The notes: generated from the letters alone by a model not told the origin. A stretch of 22,030 bases of DNA from Candidatus Izemoplasma sp. (GCA_007123975.1 SLFZ01000019.1:1-22030), one strand, 5' to 3'. Numbered from the stretch's first letter, positions 1 through 8,191 are shown. Numbers and translations: made by a program.

Positions 1-1213
1 AAATCACACCGGTGTGGCCAACCATGTCGCAGTTGGCGTAGTTGAGGATAATCGTGTCATGGGTTCCTTTGTCGAGTTCTTCGAGCACGCGTTCGGTCAC
101 GTCGTAGGCACTCATTTCCGGTTTCATGTCGTAGGTGGCGACTTTCGGGCTCGGGACCAAGATGCGGGTGCTTCCGTCGATTTCTTTGTCTTCGCCACCG
201 TCAAAGAAGAACGTGACGTGGGCGTATTTTTCGGTTTCGGCGATGCGGAGCTGCTTCATGCCGGCGCGGCTGATGACCTCGCCGTACATGTTGTCAAGGC
301 TTTGCAAGCCAAAGGCAATCGAGCCTTTAATGTTCTCGTGGTAATGCATGGTCGATACAAAGTGAAGGTTTTTAAAATCGACGGCGTTTTCAATCTTTGT
401 TTTGGAAGGGTTGGTGAGCGCCGTGGAGAGCTGTATCGCCCGGTCCGGGCGGAAGTTCATAAAAATCACCGCATCGTCGTCTTCGATTAATCCTTTATCG
501 TCGACGATAAAAGGCACGACAAACTCGTCGACCACGCCGTCGTCATAGGATGCTTTGACGCCGGATACAGGGTCGCTGGCGCGTTTTCCTTCGCCACGTA
601 ACAAGATGTCATAGGCCTTTTGGGTGCGCTCCCAGTTGCGGTCGCGGTCCATGGCGTAGTAGCGTCCGTGGACGCTGGCGATGACGCCGAGTTTTTCGGC
701 GTCCAAATGGTTTTGAAGGTCTTCTAAATAGGTCACGGCCGATTGCGGTGGGACGTCGCGGCCGTCTAAGTAGGCATGGATGTAAAGTTGGCTGACGCCG
801 GCGGCTTTTGCGGCGTCGACCATGGCCTTAAAATGCGTGATGTGCGAATGCACACCGCCATCGGAGACAAGGCCCATGATGTGGAGTTTGCTCTTGTGTT
901 TTATCGCGTGTTGAAAAGCGTTTTGGTAGACTTCGTTTTTGGCAAACTCACCGTCTTCAATGGCTTTATGAATGCGCGTGAGCGATTGATACACCACGCG
1001 GCCGGCGCCGAGGTTCATGTGGCCGACTTCGCTGTTTCCCATTTGACCATCCGGCAGGCCTACGGCTAAGCCTGAAGCGCGCATGCTGGTGGTTGGGTAC
1101 TGGCGCATAAGTTTATCCACATTCGGGGTTTTTGCGAGATCAACGGCGTTGCCTTCGCCAGGCTCGGCGAGGCCCCATCCGTCCATCACGATGAGGGCTA
1201 CGGGTCGTTTCAT
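1..1213 (-). CDS. gpmI: 2,3-bisphosphoglycerate-independent phosphoglycerate mutase (C-terminus beyond window)
   Basis: Interconverts 3- and 2-phosphoglycerate in lower glycolysis; cytosolic, Mn-dependent alkaline-phosphatase-superfamily enzyme. The N-terminus reads MKRPVALIVMDGWG, with the first metal-ligand Asp11. The phosphoserine region GQMGNSEVGHMN gives catalytic Ser61. The phosphotransferase domain follows, including HGRYYAMDRD, and the visible part ends in the second-domain metal-ligand motif DMVGHTG. About 404 residues are present of the roughly 510 usual for the family, so about 100 C-terminal residues lie left of position 1. The ATG at 1213 is preceded by AAAGGAG (complement of 1221-1227) at good spacing. 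It is transcribed away from the GH13 gene, from a promoter with TATAAT at 1252-1257. A CcpA-like site lies about 57 bp upstream of the inferred start of transcription. Identification is secure from the motifs. Confidence 0.97.
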   Translation of the reverse strand, partial: MKRPVALIVMDGWGLAEPGEGNAVDLAKTPNVDKLMRQYPTTSMRASGLAVGLPDGQMGNSEVGHMNLGAGRVVYQSLTRIHKAIEDGEFAKNEVYQNAFQHAIKHKSKLHIMGLVSDGGVHSHITHFKAMVDAAKAAGVSQLYIHAYLDGRDVPPQSAVTYLEDLQNHLDAEKLGVIASVHGRYYAMDRDRNWERTQKAYDILLRGEGKRASDPVSGVKASYDDGVVDEFVVPFIVDDKGLIEDDDAVIFMNFRPDRAIQLSTALTNPSKTKIENAVDFKNLHFVSTMHYHENIKGSIAFGLQSLDNMYGEVISRAGMKQLRIAETEKYAHVTFFFDGGEDKEIDGSTRILVPSPKVATYDMKPEMSAYDVTERVLEELDKGTHDTIILNYANCDMVGHTGVI

Positions 1214-1251
1214 CAGTATCACTCCTTTTGGCCACACGGGCCATCGTTTTT

Positions 1252-1257
1252 ATTATA
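1252..1257 (-). promoter_or_regulatory. -10 box of the gpmI promoter
   Basis: A perfect TATAAT on the minus strand lies 39 bases upstream of the gpmI start codon. The -35 region is poor (TGTAAA-like near 1275-1280), which fits a promoter that needs an activator, or a weak one. Confidence 0.6.
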
Positions 1258-1295
1258 CCAAGTTTGGTGGTGCTTTTACAGTATAACCGCCTTGT

Positions 1296-1309
1296 CGTAA
1301 GCGTTTACT
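1296..1309. promoter_or_regulatory. CcpA/LacI-family operator-like site (cre) between gpmI and the GH13 gene
   Basis: The sequence CGTAAGCGTTTACT matches the cre consensus TGTAARCGYTWNCA at all but its first and last bases. It has the near-palindromic GTAARCGYTTAC core typical of LacI/CcpA family operators. Its centre is about 56-57 bp upstream of the inferred transcription start of both divergent genes, a position where one dimer could act on both promoters. The match is seen directly; binding by CcpA or a maltose-type LacI regulator is inference. Confidence 0.5.
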
Positions 1310-1346
1310 TTCGGGTTTTATGCTATACATGGCCCTGGCACTTTAG

Positions 1347-1352
1347 TATAAT
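1347..1352 (+). promoter_or_regulatory. -10 box of the GH13-flavoprotein operon
   Basis: A perfect TATAAT lies 27 bases before the GH13 start codon. No good -35 is visible at 16-18 bases upstream (TATACA-like at 1324-1329). This resembles the opposing gpmI promoter and again suggests activator dependence. Confidence 0.6.
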
Positions 1353-1378
1353 GAACGTATACGAAATGGAGTGATGAC

Positions 1379-3436
1379 ATGGGTCCGACGAACCTTAAAA
1401 AGCTGCTTACCACCTTAAAACAACAAAGACCAACCACCCCGATCAACTACGCCGTGCCTGATTTATGGAACGCCTTCGGTTACGATGGCGCCGAGATGAA
1501 AACACTGCGTAGCGATGAATTGCTTGTCAACCCTTTTGATTTTTACGCGCACATCATCGATCGCGTGATTTTGCCTCGGGCAAAAAAAGGCATTGACCCA
1601 TCGAAGGCGTTGAGCCAAAACACCAAGCGACGTAACGGCGGCGATTGGGTCAAGAAAAGTTTTATGTATTCGACGATGATTCGCACCTCAAGCGCCTGGG
1701 ACCACGATCGCGATGAAGCGTTGTCGCTTGATAACTTAAGCAACCTTAAAGAAACCGGCACGTTCGTGAAAATGCTTGGGCTGCTGCCGACGCTTGTGAA
1801 GATGGGCATCGATACGCTTTATCTCTTGCCGATATCCAAGCATAGCACAAAGATTAAAAAAGGCGACTTTGGCAGCCCATACGCTGTCCAACACTTCACC
1901 GAACTCGACCCGAACTTAAAAGATCCGATGACTGGCGATGCGATGAGCATTGACGAAGAGTTCGCCGCCTTGGTCGAAAGCTGCCATCTCCTTGGAATCC
2001 GCGTGGTCATCGACATTATCCCGCGCACCCACGCCATTGATAATGATTTAATTCGTAAACACCCCGAGTGGTTTTACTGGGTCAAGGCGGACGCGCCCTA
2101 CACCACACCGCGTGTTGATTCGCTGGATGAAACCGCCTACCCGGCCCCAGATACGATGCCGACGGTGTTTGCCGATCATGCCATTAAACGCCATCTTGCC
2201 CGTTTCGAATTTGATCCAAAAACCACCGACGCTGAAAAGTGGAACGCCATCAAGCGTCGTAGAAACCTGCTTGATGCGATTGAAGAAACCTTTAACCTCA
2301 CCGTCGCACCGGCCTTTAGCGACTTTATCAACGACATTCAGCCCCCGTGGTCGGATGTGACCTTCTTCCGCTTGTATCTCGACCATCCCAAAGAGACGCG
2401 TCAGTACTTAGAAGACCCCGAAGCGCAACCGCCCTACATGCTTTACGACACGATTAAATCAAACCTCTATCCCGGTGAGAAACCAAACATGGCGCTATGG
2501 AAAACCATCGCTGATGTGATTCCCTCGTTCCAACGCCGCTTCGGCATCGACGGCGCAAGAATCGACATGGGCCATGCCTTGCCAAAAGCGTTGCTTGACA
2601 TGATTATTGATAAAGCCCGCGCCATCGATCCTGATTTTGCTTTTATTGCCGAAGAGCTTGATCCAAAGCTGGCCTCGGACGCCAAAGCCAAAGGCTACAA
2701 CATGATCATCGGCAACGGCTTCATCATGACCCCGCGCATTTACACCGGGCAGGCGAGAAACTTCTACCATGGTCTTAAAGACCTTCCGCTTCCGGCGTTT
2801 GCTTGCAGCGAAACGCACGACACCCCGCGCATCGCCAGCCGCGACGGCGGTGAAGCCGGCGCAACGACGCTGACGGTTTTAAACATGTTTACACCAAACG
2901 GCGTGCCTTTCTTAAACGCCGGACAAGAAGTTTACGAACGCCAGCCGATGAACCTCGGACTCGATGCGAGCGAGGCCGATTTATACCACTTGCCCGAAGA
3001 CGATCCCTACTACAAGAAGTTAGCGCTTTTTGATAAGGTCGCCCTGCATTACACACACCCCCGTCGTTGGCATATCCCTGACATATTGGAACACGTCAGT
3101 CAAATTCGTGCTCGGTACGTAACGGCCATCATGACAAAGTCGCAAAACGTGGTGTTTGAAAACGAAAACCCACTGTTCGTAGGGTTCGGATTTATTCGGA
3201 AAACCAAGGACATTGAAAAGAATATCTTATTGGTGCTTGCGAACCTAAACCCTGATTACGACGCCCAACACACAATCGATATTGAGGCGCTTCGTCGCAA
3301 AGCCAACAACCACCGCGCCCGAGGCGAACTGCTTTTCTCCACCAACGAACCACCACGCCCGTTCACGCAGTTTTTGAGCGACACCACCCTTGACATTCAC
3401 CTCGGCAAGGGGGAAGTTAAGATTGTTGAAATCTAA
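1379..3436 (+). CDS. GH13 maltosyltransferase-type alpha-glucan transferase
   Basis: Predicted cytosolic GH13 enzyme that moves maltosyl units between alpha-1,4-glucans, so it would remodel glycogen or maltodextrins. The 685 residues follow the Thermotoga maritima maltosyltransferase (about 640 aa, from memory) over most of their length. Shared stretches include LGIRVVIDIIPRT, RKHPEWFYW, GIDGARIDMGHALP and GQEVYERQPMNLGLD. GH13 catalytic residues are in place: nucleophile Asp396 in RIDMGHA, acid/base Glu425 in IAEEL, and transition-state Asp481 in ETHDTPR. There is no signal peptide. ATG is preceded by GGAGTG at 1368-1373. The 3' end overlaps the next gene by 14 bases, indicating an operon. 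A general GH13 glucanotransferase is the alternative, but region II (DMGHALP) is distinctive of the maltosyltransferase branch. Confidence 0.85.
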   Translation: MGPTNLKKLLTTLKQQRPTTPINYAVPDLWNAFGYDGAEMKTLRSDELLVNPFDFYAHIIDRVILPRAKKGIDPSKALSQNTKRRNGGDWVKKSFMYSTMIRTSSAWDHDRDEALSLDNLSNLKETGTFVKMLGLLPTLVKMGIDTLYLLPISKHSTKIKKGDFGSPYAVQHFTELDPNLKDPMTGDAMSIDEEFAALVESCHLLGIRVVIDIIPRTHAIDNDLIRKHPEWFYWVKADAPYTTPRVDSLDETAYPAPDTMPTVFADHAIKRHLARFEFDPKTTDAEKWNAIKRRRNLLDAIEETFNLTVAPAFSDFINDIQPPWSDVTFFRLYLDHPKETRQYLEDPEAQPPYMLYDTIKSNLYPGEKPNMALWKTIADVIPSFQRRFGIDGARIDMGHALPKALLDMIIDKARAIDPDFAFIAEELDPKLASDAKAKGYNMIIGNGFIMTPRIYTGQARNFYHGLKDLPLPAFACSETHDTPRIASRDGGEAGATTLTVLNMFTPNGVPFLNAGQEVYERQPMNLGLDASEADLYHLPEDDPYYKKLALFDKVALHYTHPRRWHIPDILEHVSQIRARYVTAIMTKSQNVVFENENPLFVGFGFIRKTKDIEKNILLVLANLNPDYDAQHTIDIEALRRKANNHRARGELLFSTNEPPRPFTQFLSDTTLDIHLGKGEVKIVEI

Positions 3437-3977
3437 AGACCATACCGTGCTCGTGAACGGTTCACCGAACCCGCGTGGGCACACGATGACGGCGGTGCGC
3501 GCGGTGCTCGGCGCGTTGCCTGAGGTGATGTTTAACGCCTACACACTGAACATTCACCCGTGCGACGACTGCAAGTTGTGCCACGCCCGCTTCGCCTGCA
3601 AACACGACGATGACATGCAGACGGTGCTTGACGCGCTTAAAAAAGCCGACACCTTAGTTCTCGCCACACCGGTCTATTTTGGCGCGATGACAGACATGAT
3701 GATGCGCATCATCAACCGATTCCAACAGCTCTTCGAGGCAAAATTCACCCATAAAAAACCTTTTACAACGATCAAAAAACTCATCGTCATCAGCACCGCC
3801 GCGAGCGAAGACCCGTCGATGTTTGACGGGGTTCGTTTGACCACACGCCTGCTAGAAGAACTCTTCAGCGTTGAACGTGTGCATACGCTCTTGCTTGGTC
3901 ACACCGATATGATTAAGAATGTATCACAGACCTACGAACGTGAAATTGAAGCCTTTAAAAATGAAATTGCCCATTAA
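3423..3977 (+). CDS. Flavodoxin-fold NAD(P)H-dependent FMN reductase, iron-sulfur flavoprotein-like
   Basis: Small cytosolic flavoprotein of 184 residues. The FMN phosphate loop reads GSPNPRGHT (residues 13-21). The Cys cluster C47-x2-C50-x2-C53-x5-C59 is followed by DDDM, and LATPVYFGAMTDMM is the flavin-ring loop of this family. The four-Cys pattern resembles archaeal and clostridial iron-sulfur flavoproteins, so a 4Fe-4S cluster is possible, although many FMN reductases keep these Cys without a proven cluster. No ATG fits; TTG at 3423 is chosen because AAGGGGG at 3407-3413 lies 9 bases upstream. TTG at 3426 is an alternative. It overlaps the GH13 stop and is probably translationally coupled to it. 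Its physiological substrate cannot be told from sequence. Confidence 0.8.
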   Translation: MLKSKDHTVLVNGSPNPRGHTMTAVRAVLGALPEVMFNAYTLNIHPCDDCKLCHARFACKHDDDMQTVLDALKKADTLVLATPVYFGAMTDMMMRIINRFQQLFEAKFTHKKPFTTIKKLIVISTAASEDPSMFDGVRLTTRLLEELFSVERVHTLLLGHTDMIKNVSQTYEREIEAFKNEIAH

Positions 3978-4003
3978 AAAAAGCCGCAACGCGGCTTTTT
4001 CTT
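3976..4003. terminator. Bidirectional intrinsic terminator between flavoprotein gene and folT
   Basis: A perfect hairpin AAAAAGCCGC - AAC - GCGGCTTTTT (3978-4000) has T-runs on both strands. It begins at the stop codon of the plus-strand gene and ends at the stop codon of the minus-strand folT, so it serves both convergent units. Confidence 0.9.
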
Positions 4004-4563
4004 TAGGAATGGCTGTTTTTTCGTTCGAGGGTGGCCAAATGGATCTCGTTTCCAGCGATGACGCGGTCGAAAATGATGCGCAGAAACATGATCTGAATCG
4101 GGACTTTGATCAGGAGCGCGCCAAAGCGGGTGAAGATGCCCGGAATCGGTGTAAACCCAAAGAAACCATAAGCTTGCGGGCCGTACAGTTGGATGCTGAT
4201 GACGGTGAATGAAAACAGCGATGCGGTGATGACTGCGGTGCCAAGCAAGATGGGTGACAGCCGCTTCTTCCCATAAAAGAATAGGCCACCGAGGAATCCC
4301 CAAGACATGGAAGCAACGGTCATCAAATTCGGCGCAACGGCAAGGTTATTAGGCATTGCGATGTGCAGCAAATCGGCAATCAATCCGGCCATCATGCCAT
4401 AAAGTGGACCAAAGAGCATCCCGGTCACAAAGAGCGGCAAATCGTAAAAGGAAAAGCGAAACTCAGCGAGTTCCAAACTGATGATCGATTTGAAGACAAA
4501 GCTCAGGCCGACGAGCATCGCCAAGTAGGTGATGCGCCGGGTTTTGATGGTGTTTTGAAACAT
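4003..4563 (-). CDS. folT: ECF transporter S component, folate type
   Basis: Substrate-binding membrane subunit of an energy-coupling-factor transporter, expected to bind folates and to share the EcfA-EcfA'-EcfT module encoded elsewhere (none is in this window). The 186-residue protein has about six hydrophobic segments. The family pattern is visible: an Arg/Lys-rich N-terminus (KTRRITYLAML), then RFSFYDLPLFVTGMLFGPLYG, GLIADLL and PNLMTVASMSWGFLGG. The start is set at 4563, because AGGAGG lies nine bases upstream; a longer frame to 4602 would run back through the SD region. Substrate assignment rests on the THF riboswitch upstream as much as on the protein. Two-sided context (ung, terminator) adds nothing. 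Confidence 0.88.
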   Translation of the reverse strand: MFQNTIKTRRITYLAMLVGLSFVFKSIISLELAEFRFSFYDLPLFVTGMLFGPLYGMMAGLIADLLHIAMPNNLAVAPNLMTVASMSWGFLGGLFFYGKKRLSPILLGTAVITASLFSFTVISIQLYGPQAYGFFGFTPIPGIFTRFGALLIKVPIQIMFLRIIFDRVIAGNEIHLATLERKNSHS

Positions 4564-4571
4564 AAGAAAAA

Positions 4572-4594
4572 ACCTCCTAAACATTTTAAGAGGT
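4572..4594 (-). promoter_or_regulatory. Expression-platform hairpin masking the folT ribosome site
   Basis: On the minus strand ACCTCTTAAA - ATG - TTTAGGAGGT forms a 10-bp stem with a 3-base loop. The right arm contains the AGGAGG ribosome site of folT and is followed by six T. It can therefore work as an intrinsic terminator, an SD-sequestering hairpin, or both. A competing pairing CCACTC/GGGTGG just upstream (positions about 4595-4617) could be part of the alternative fold. Confidence 0.75.
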
Positions 4595-4632
4595 CCACCC
4601 AATCACTTCGAGTGGTACTGCGAAGTATCCAA

Positions 4633-4720
4633 GCGGACGCGCCGTTTTACCGCCACGACTGTGTTCGTTTATACCCGACGTCCCATGGTATAACACTTAA
4701 CGCAAAACGGCTACTCTGTA
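4633..4720 (-). ncRNA. Tetrahydrofolate (THF) riboswitch upstream of folT
   Basis: The minus strand carries the conserved segments of the folT-type THF riboswitch in order: GAGTAG, GCGTTAAGTG, GGGACGTCG and GCGTCCGCT. Supporting helices are visible: GCCGTTTT pairs with AAAACGGC, and TTATACC pairs with GGGTATAA. Family knowledge is that THF and related reduced folates bind and switch off folate uptake or synthesis genes. Here it sits between the folT promoter and the SD-masking hairpin, exactly where such an aptamer should act. The outermost P1 helix is only weakly paired as I draw it, so the exact ends are uncertain by several bases. Confidence 0.88.
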
Positions 4721-4729
4721 TCTGTTTCC

Positions 4730-4757
4730 ATTGTAACAAGTTCCGACCAAAATGCAA
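4730..4757 (-). promoter_or_regulatory. folT promoter
   Basis: TTGCAT (4752-4757) and TACAAT (4730-4735) are separated by 16 bases on the minus strand. This places transcription start near 4723, just before the riboswitch aptamer. It begins only 14 bases after the ung stop codon. Confidence 0.7.
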
Positions 4758-4770
4758 GCACTTTGTACGC

Positions 4771-5421
4771 TTAAAGTCGGTAGTCGATCGGACGCATCCC
4801 ATGATGCGATAAAAAGGCGTTCCCACGGGAAAAATGCTTGCATCCGAAGAAGCCTCGATGCGCCGATAAAGGGCTTGGGTGAGGGGCAGTGAGGACGAGG
4901 TGTTTGGGATTAATCAACGAACGTTTTTTTCGTGCATGCGCTCCCCACAACATAAACACAACCGGCGTGTCTTTCTTGGATACAGCCTCAATCACACGAT
5001 CGGTGAACCACTCCCACCCGAGATTCGCATGCGAAGCGGGACGGGAGGCTTCGACGGTGAGGGTTGTGTTTAAAAGCAACACGCCTTGTGTGGCCCAAGG
5101 GGTAAGGTCGCCATGACTCGGGATAGGGATGCCGAGGTCGTCATGAAGTTCTTTGTAGATGTTTTGTAAGGAAGGGGGTACGCGCACACCCTTGTGCACG
5201 CTAAAGGCGAGGCCGTTGGCTTGGTTGGGCTGGTGGTATGGGTCTTGGCCTAAGATGACTACCTTGACATCGTCAAGCGGCGTCAGTTCAAGTGCTTTGA
5301 ACCACGCCGGTGAGGGTGGGTATACGGTGTGGTATTTGGCTCTTTCTTTCGCTTGTTCTAACGCGGTTTTAAAGCGCGGGTCGCGCTTTGTGGATGCCAA
5401 GGCTTCTTTCCAGGTCACCAT
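4771..5421 (-). CDS. ung: Uracil-DNA glycosylase, family 1
   Basis: Removes uracil from DNA, the first step of base-excision repair after cytosine deamination or dUTP incorporation. The 216-residue protein is of normal family length. Motif A GQDPYHQ carries the water-activating Asp60. LLLNTTLTVE lies in the uracil-recognition pocket, and HPSPLSAHRG holds the catalytic His181 and the Leu that inserts into the DNA helix. The start is at 5421 because AGGTG sits at correct spacing. An in-frame ATG at 5436 lies almost on the -10 box and would probably be outside the transcript. It stands alone between ppdK and folT. Identification is secure. Confidence 0.97.
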   Translation of the reverse strand: MVTWKEALASTKRDPRFKTALEQAKERAKYHTVYPPSPAWFKALELTPLDDVKVVILGQDPYHQPNQANGLAFSVHKGVRVPPSLQNIYKELHDDLGIPIPSHGDLTPWATQGVLLLNTTLTVEASRPASHANLGWEWFTDRVIEAVSKKDTPVVFMLWGAHARKKRSLINPKHLVLTAPHPSPLSAHRGFFGCKHFSRGNAFLSHHGMRPIDYRL

Positions 5422-5438
5422 CGTATCACCTCGCATTC

Positions 5439-5444
5439 ATTATA
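5439..5444 (-). promoter_or_regulatory. -10 box of the ung promoter
   Basis: A perfect TATAAT on the minus strand lies 17 bases upstream of the ung start codon, giving a very short leader. No convincing -35 is seen; the region overlaps the spacer after the ppdK terminator. Confidence 0.5.
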
Positions 5445-5469
5445 CCAAATACCATCAGCCTTTGATAAG

Positions 5470-5500
5470 AAAAAAACGCCGCTTCGTGGGAAGCGGCGTT
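5470..5500 (-). terminator. Intrinsic terminator of ppdK
   Basis: On the minus strand, perfect 11-bp arms AACGCCGCTTC and GAAGCGGCGTT enclose a 4-base loop (5475-5500) and run into seven T. The hairpin starts six bases past the ppdK stop. Confidence 0.93.
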
Positions 5501-5506
5501 GGGGTA

Positions 5507-8134
5507 TTAGCGGTCTTCTGGGCCTTCGCCTTCAAGCTCTGCTTGGGCGGCGGCGATGATGGCTAGGGGGATACGGAAGGGTGAACATGAGACGTAGTCG
5601 AGGCCGACTTTGTGGAAGAAATGCACGCTGTCGGGGTCGCCTCCGTGTTCGCCACAAATGCCGAGGATGAGGTTTTTGTTGCCGTCGCGGCCGCGTTGGC
5701 TGCCGATGGCAACGAGTTCACCGACGCCGACTTGGTCGATTGACTGGAACGGGTCGTGAACGAAAATCTCTTTCTCTTGGTACTCGTGAAGGAACTTGCC
5801 GGCGTCATCGCGGCTGAAGCCGTAGGTCATTTGCGTGAGGTCGTTGGTGCCGTAGCTGAAGAAATCGGCTTCTTTGGCAACGCCTTCGGCGATAAAGGCT
5901 GCACGCGGGGTTTCAATCATCGTGCCGACGAGATACTCGAGCTCAACGCCAGCTTCTTTGATGAGTTGATCGGCGGTTTCCTTGACGTATTTTTTCAGGT
6001 AGGTAAACTCTTCAACGGTCGAGATGAGCGGAATCATGATTTCCGGTTTGACAACAATGTCTTGCTTGGCCATTTCAATGGCCGCCAAGATGATTGCTTT
6101 CGTTTGCATGACGGTGATTTCCGGATAGGTCACGGCCAAACGGCAGCCGCGGTGTCCGAGCATCGGGTTGAACTCATGCAGTTGGTCAAGCGCTTGGTTG
6201 AGACGCTCTTCGGTAACGCCGAGTTTCTTCGCGGCGGTCGGGACTTCGTCGCGTGCCGGTAAAAACTCGTGGAGCGGTGGGTCAAGCAGGCGGATGGTGA
6301 CGCTTTTTCCATCCATGACTTTGAAGATGTCTTTAAAGTCTTTAAGTTGGTGTGGAAGCAGTTTTTCAAGCGCTTTTTCGCGTTCTTCTTTGGTGGTGGC
6401 GATAATCATTTCGCGAACGTTGGTGATGCGCTCGTCTTCGAAGAACATGTGTTCGGTGCGGGCGAGGCCGATGCCTTCGGCGCCGAATTTAATCGCTTGG
6501 GTGGCGTCGCGCTCGTTGTCGGCGTTGGCTTTGACGCCAAGGCGTTTGAGCGCTTGTGCCCACTCGAGGATTTGTTCGAACGGTCCGCTGAACTCGGGGA
6601 GCTTGGTCTCGATTTTGCCGGCGTAGACTTGGCCGCTGGTGCCGTCGATTGAGAAGTATTCGCCTTCTTTGTAGCGTGTGCCATCGATGGTCATGTAGCC
6701 TTCTTTTTCGTTGATGCTGATGGCGCCGGCGCCCGATACGCAGCATTTACCCATGCCGCGGGCGACGACGGCGGCGTGTGAGGTCATTCCACCGAGTTGG
6801 GTGACGAAGCCTTCGGCGGCAATCATGCCTTCGATGTCTTCAGGGCTGGTTTCTTTACGGAAAAGCAACACTTTTCCGTATTCTTCTTTTTTCTGCACGG
6901 CGTGTTCGCTCGTGAAGACAATGCGGCCGGTCGCGGCGCCCGGTGAAGCGGCGAGGCCTCTGGCGACAGGTTTGGCATTGCCAAGTGATTTTTCTTCAAA
7001 GACCGGGTGGAGAAGCTGGTCGATTTGATTGACGTCGATGCGGCGAAGCGCATCTTCTTTCGTAATCAAGCCTTCTTCAACCATTTCGACCGCGATGCGG
7101 ACGGCCGCATGCGCGGTGCGCTTACCGGTACGGGTTTGCAGGATGTGGAGCGTGCCCTCTTCGATGGTAAACTCGACATCTTGCATTTCTTTGTAGTGGG
7201 CTTCGAGTTTGTCTAAGATGTCGGTGAGTTCTTTGTAAATTTCTGGGCGTTGGTTGTCCAGTTCAGAAAGGTCAAGCGGCGTGCGGATGCCGGCGACGAT
7301 GTCTTCGCCTTGGGCGTTAAAGAGGAACTCGCCGTAGACTTTCTTTTCGCCGGTTGAAGGGTTGCGGGTAAAGAGCACACCGGTGCCGGAGTTGTCGCCG
7401 GTGTTGCCATACACCATCTCTTGCACGTTGACGGCGGTGCCGAGGTCGTGTGGGATGTGGTTGTGGTTGCGGTAAACGCGAGCACGTGGCGTATCCCAGC
7501 TGCGGAACACGGCATCGATTGACATGTAGAGTTGCGTCATCGGGTCTTGTGGGAACGCTTCACCGACTTCACGCTTGTAGATGGCTAAAAACTCGTCGCT
7601 GACGTGTTTCCAGTCGTCGGCCGTCATGTCGGTGTCGTTGGCGTAGCCTTTGTCTTCTTTGAGGCCTTCTAAGACACCGTCGAAATGTTCTTTGTCGACT
7701 TCTAAGACGACTTCGGCGAACATTTGAATCAGGCGGCGATAGAGGTCATAGACGAAACGCGGGTTGTCGGTTTTCTTGATCATGCCGGCGATGACGTCGT
7801 CGTTCATGCCGAGGTTGAGGATGGTGTCCATCATGCCCGGCATCGAGAACTTCGCACCGGAACGAACGCTGACAAGCAGCGGGTTGTCGGCGCCGCCGAA
7901 AACCTTTCCGGTTTCTTCTTCTAAGCGTTTGACGTATGCCTTGATGTCTTCAAGCAGTTCGGGTGAGTTTTTTTCACCGTTTTTGTAGTACTCTGTGCAC
8001 ATTTCCGTTGTGACCGTGAACCCGGCCGGAACGGGAATGCCAAGACGTTTCATTTCGGATAGGTTAGCACCCTTGCCACCAAGCAGTTCGCGTTGGTCTC
8101 TGGTGCCCTCTCCAAACATGTAAATTCGTTTCAT
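5507..8134 (-). CDS. ppdK: Pyruvate, phosphate dikinase
   Basis: Interconverts PEP + AMP + PPi with pyruvate + ATP + Pi. In anaerobic fermenters it commonly acts as a PPi-saving glycolytic enzyme. The 875-residue length is typical. Domain order is an N-terminal ATP-grasp (GGKGANLSEM, then VRSGAKFSMPGMMDT), a swivelling phosphohistidine domain with GGMTSHAAVVARGMG (His453), and a C-terminal PEP-binding TIM barrel. The barrel shows IGLARTEHMFF, GTMIETPRAA, GTNDLTQMT and CGEHGG with catalytic Cys827. The start is the ATG at 8134, preceded by AAAGGTG; an upstream in-frame extension of 25 residues is uncharacteristic and runs into the promoter. It is monocistronic, with its own promoter and terminator and a candidate cre site upstream. 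Confidence 0.98.
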   Translation of the reverse strand: MKRIYMFGEGTRDQRELLGGKGANLSEMKRLGIPVPAGFTVTTEMCTEYYKNGEKNSPELLEDIKAYVKRLEEETGKVFGGADNPLLVSVRSGAKFSMPGMMDTILNLGMNDDVIAGMIKKTDNPRFVYDLYRRLIQMFAEVVLEVDKEHFDGVLEGLKEDKGYANDTDMTADDWKHVSDEFLAIYKREVGEAFPQDPMTQLYMSIDAVFRSWDTPRARVYRNHNHIPHDLGTAVNVQEMVYGNTGDNSGTGVLFTRNPSTGEKKVYGEFLFNAQGEDIVAGIRTPLDLSELDNQRPEIYKELTDILDKLEAHYKEMQDVEFTIEEGTLHILQTRTGKRTAHAAVRIAVEMVEEGLITKEDALRRIDVNQIDQLLHPVFEEKSLGNAKPVARGLAASPGAATGRIVFTSEHAVQKKEEYGKVLLFRKETSPEDIEGMIAAEGFVTQLGGMTSHAAVVARGMGKCCVSGAGAISINEKEGYMTIDGTRYKEGEYFSIDGTSGQVYAGKIETKLPEFSGPFEQILEWAQALKRLGVKANADNERDATQAIKFGAEGIGLARTEHMFFEDERITNVREMIIATTKEEREKALEKLLPHQLKDFKDIFKVMDGKSVTIRLLDPPLHEFLPARDEVPTAAKKLGVTEERLNQALDQLHEFNPMLGHRGCRLAVTYPEITVMQTKAIILAAIEMAKQDIVVKPEIMIPLISTVEEFTYLKKYVKETADQLIKEAGVELEYLVGTMIETPRAAFIAEGVAKEADFFSYGTNDLTQMTYGFSRDDAGKFLHEYQEKEIFVHDPFQSIDQVGVGELVAIGSQRGRDGNKNLILGICGEHGGDPDSVHFFHKVGLDYVSCSPFRIPLAIIAAAQAELEGEGPEDR

Positions 8135-8191
8135 TGCATTCACCTTTCGTTTCCAGATTTTTCGTGTATTCTCTGCGTTTGACACGAAGAC

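Noticed and set aside
14..490. Plus-strand 158-codon frame inside gpmI
   Set aside because: Antisense shadow of gpmI; composition is the complement of a real gene and it has no family motif or ribosome site.
5421..5436. ung starting at the upstream ATG (5436)
   Set aside because: That ATG lies directly after the TATAAT box and has no ribosome site; ATG at 5421 follows AGGTG.
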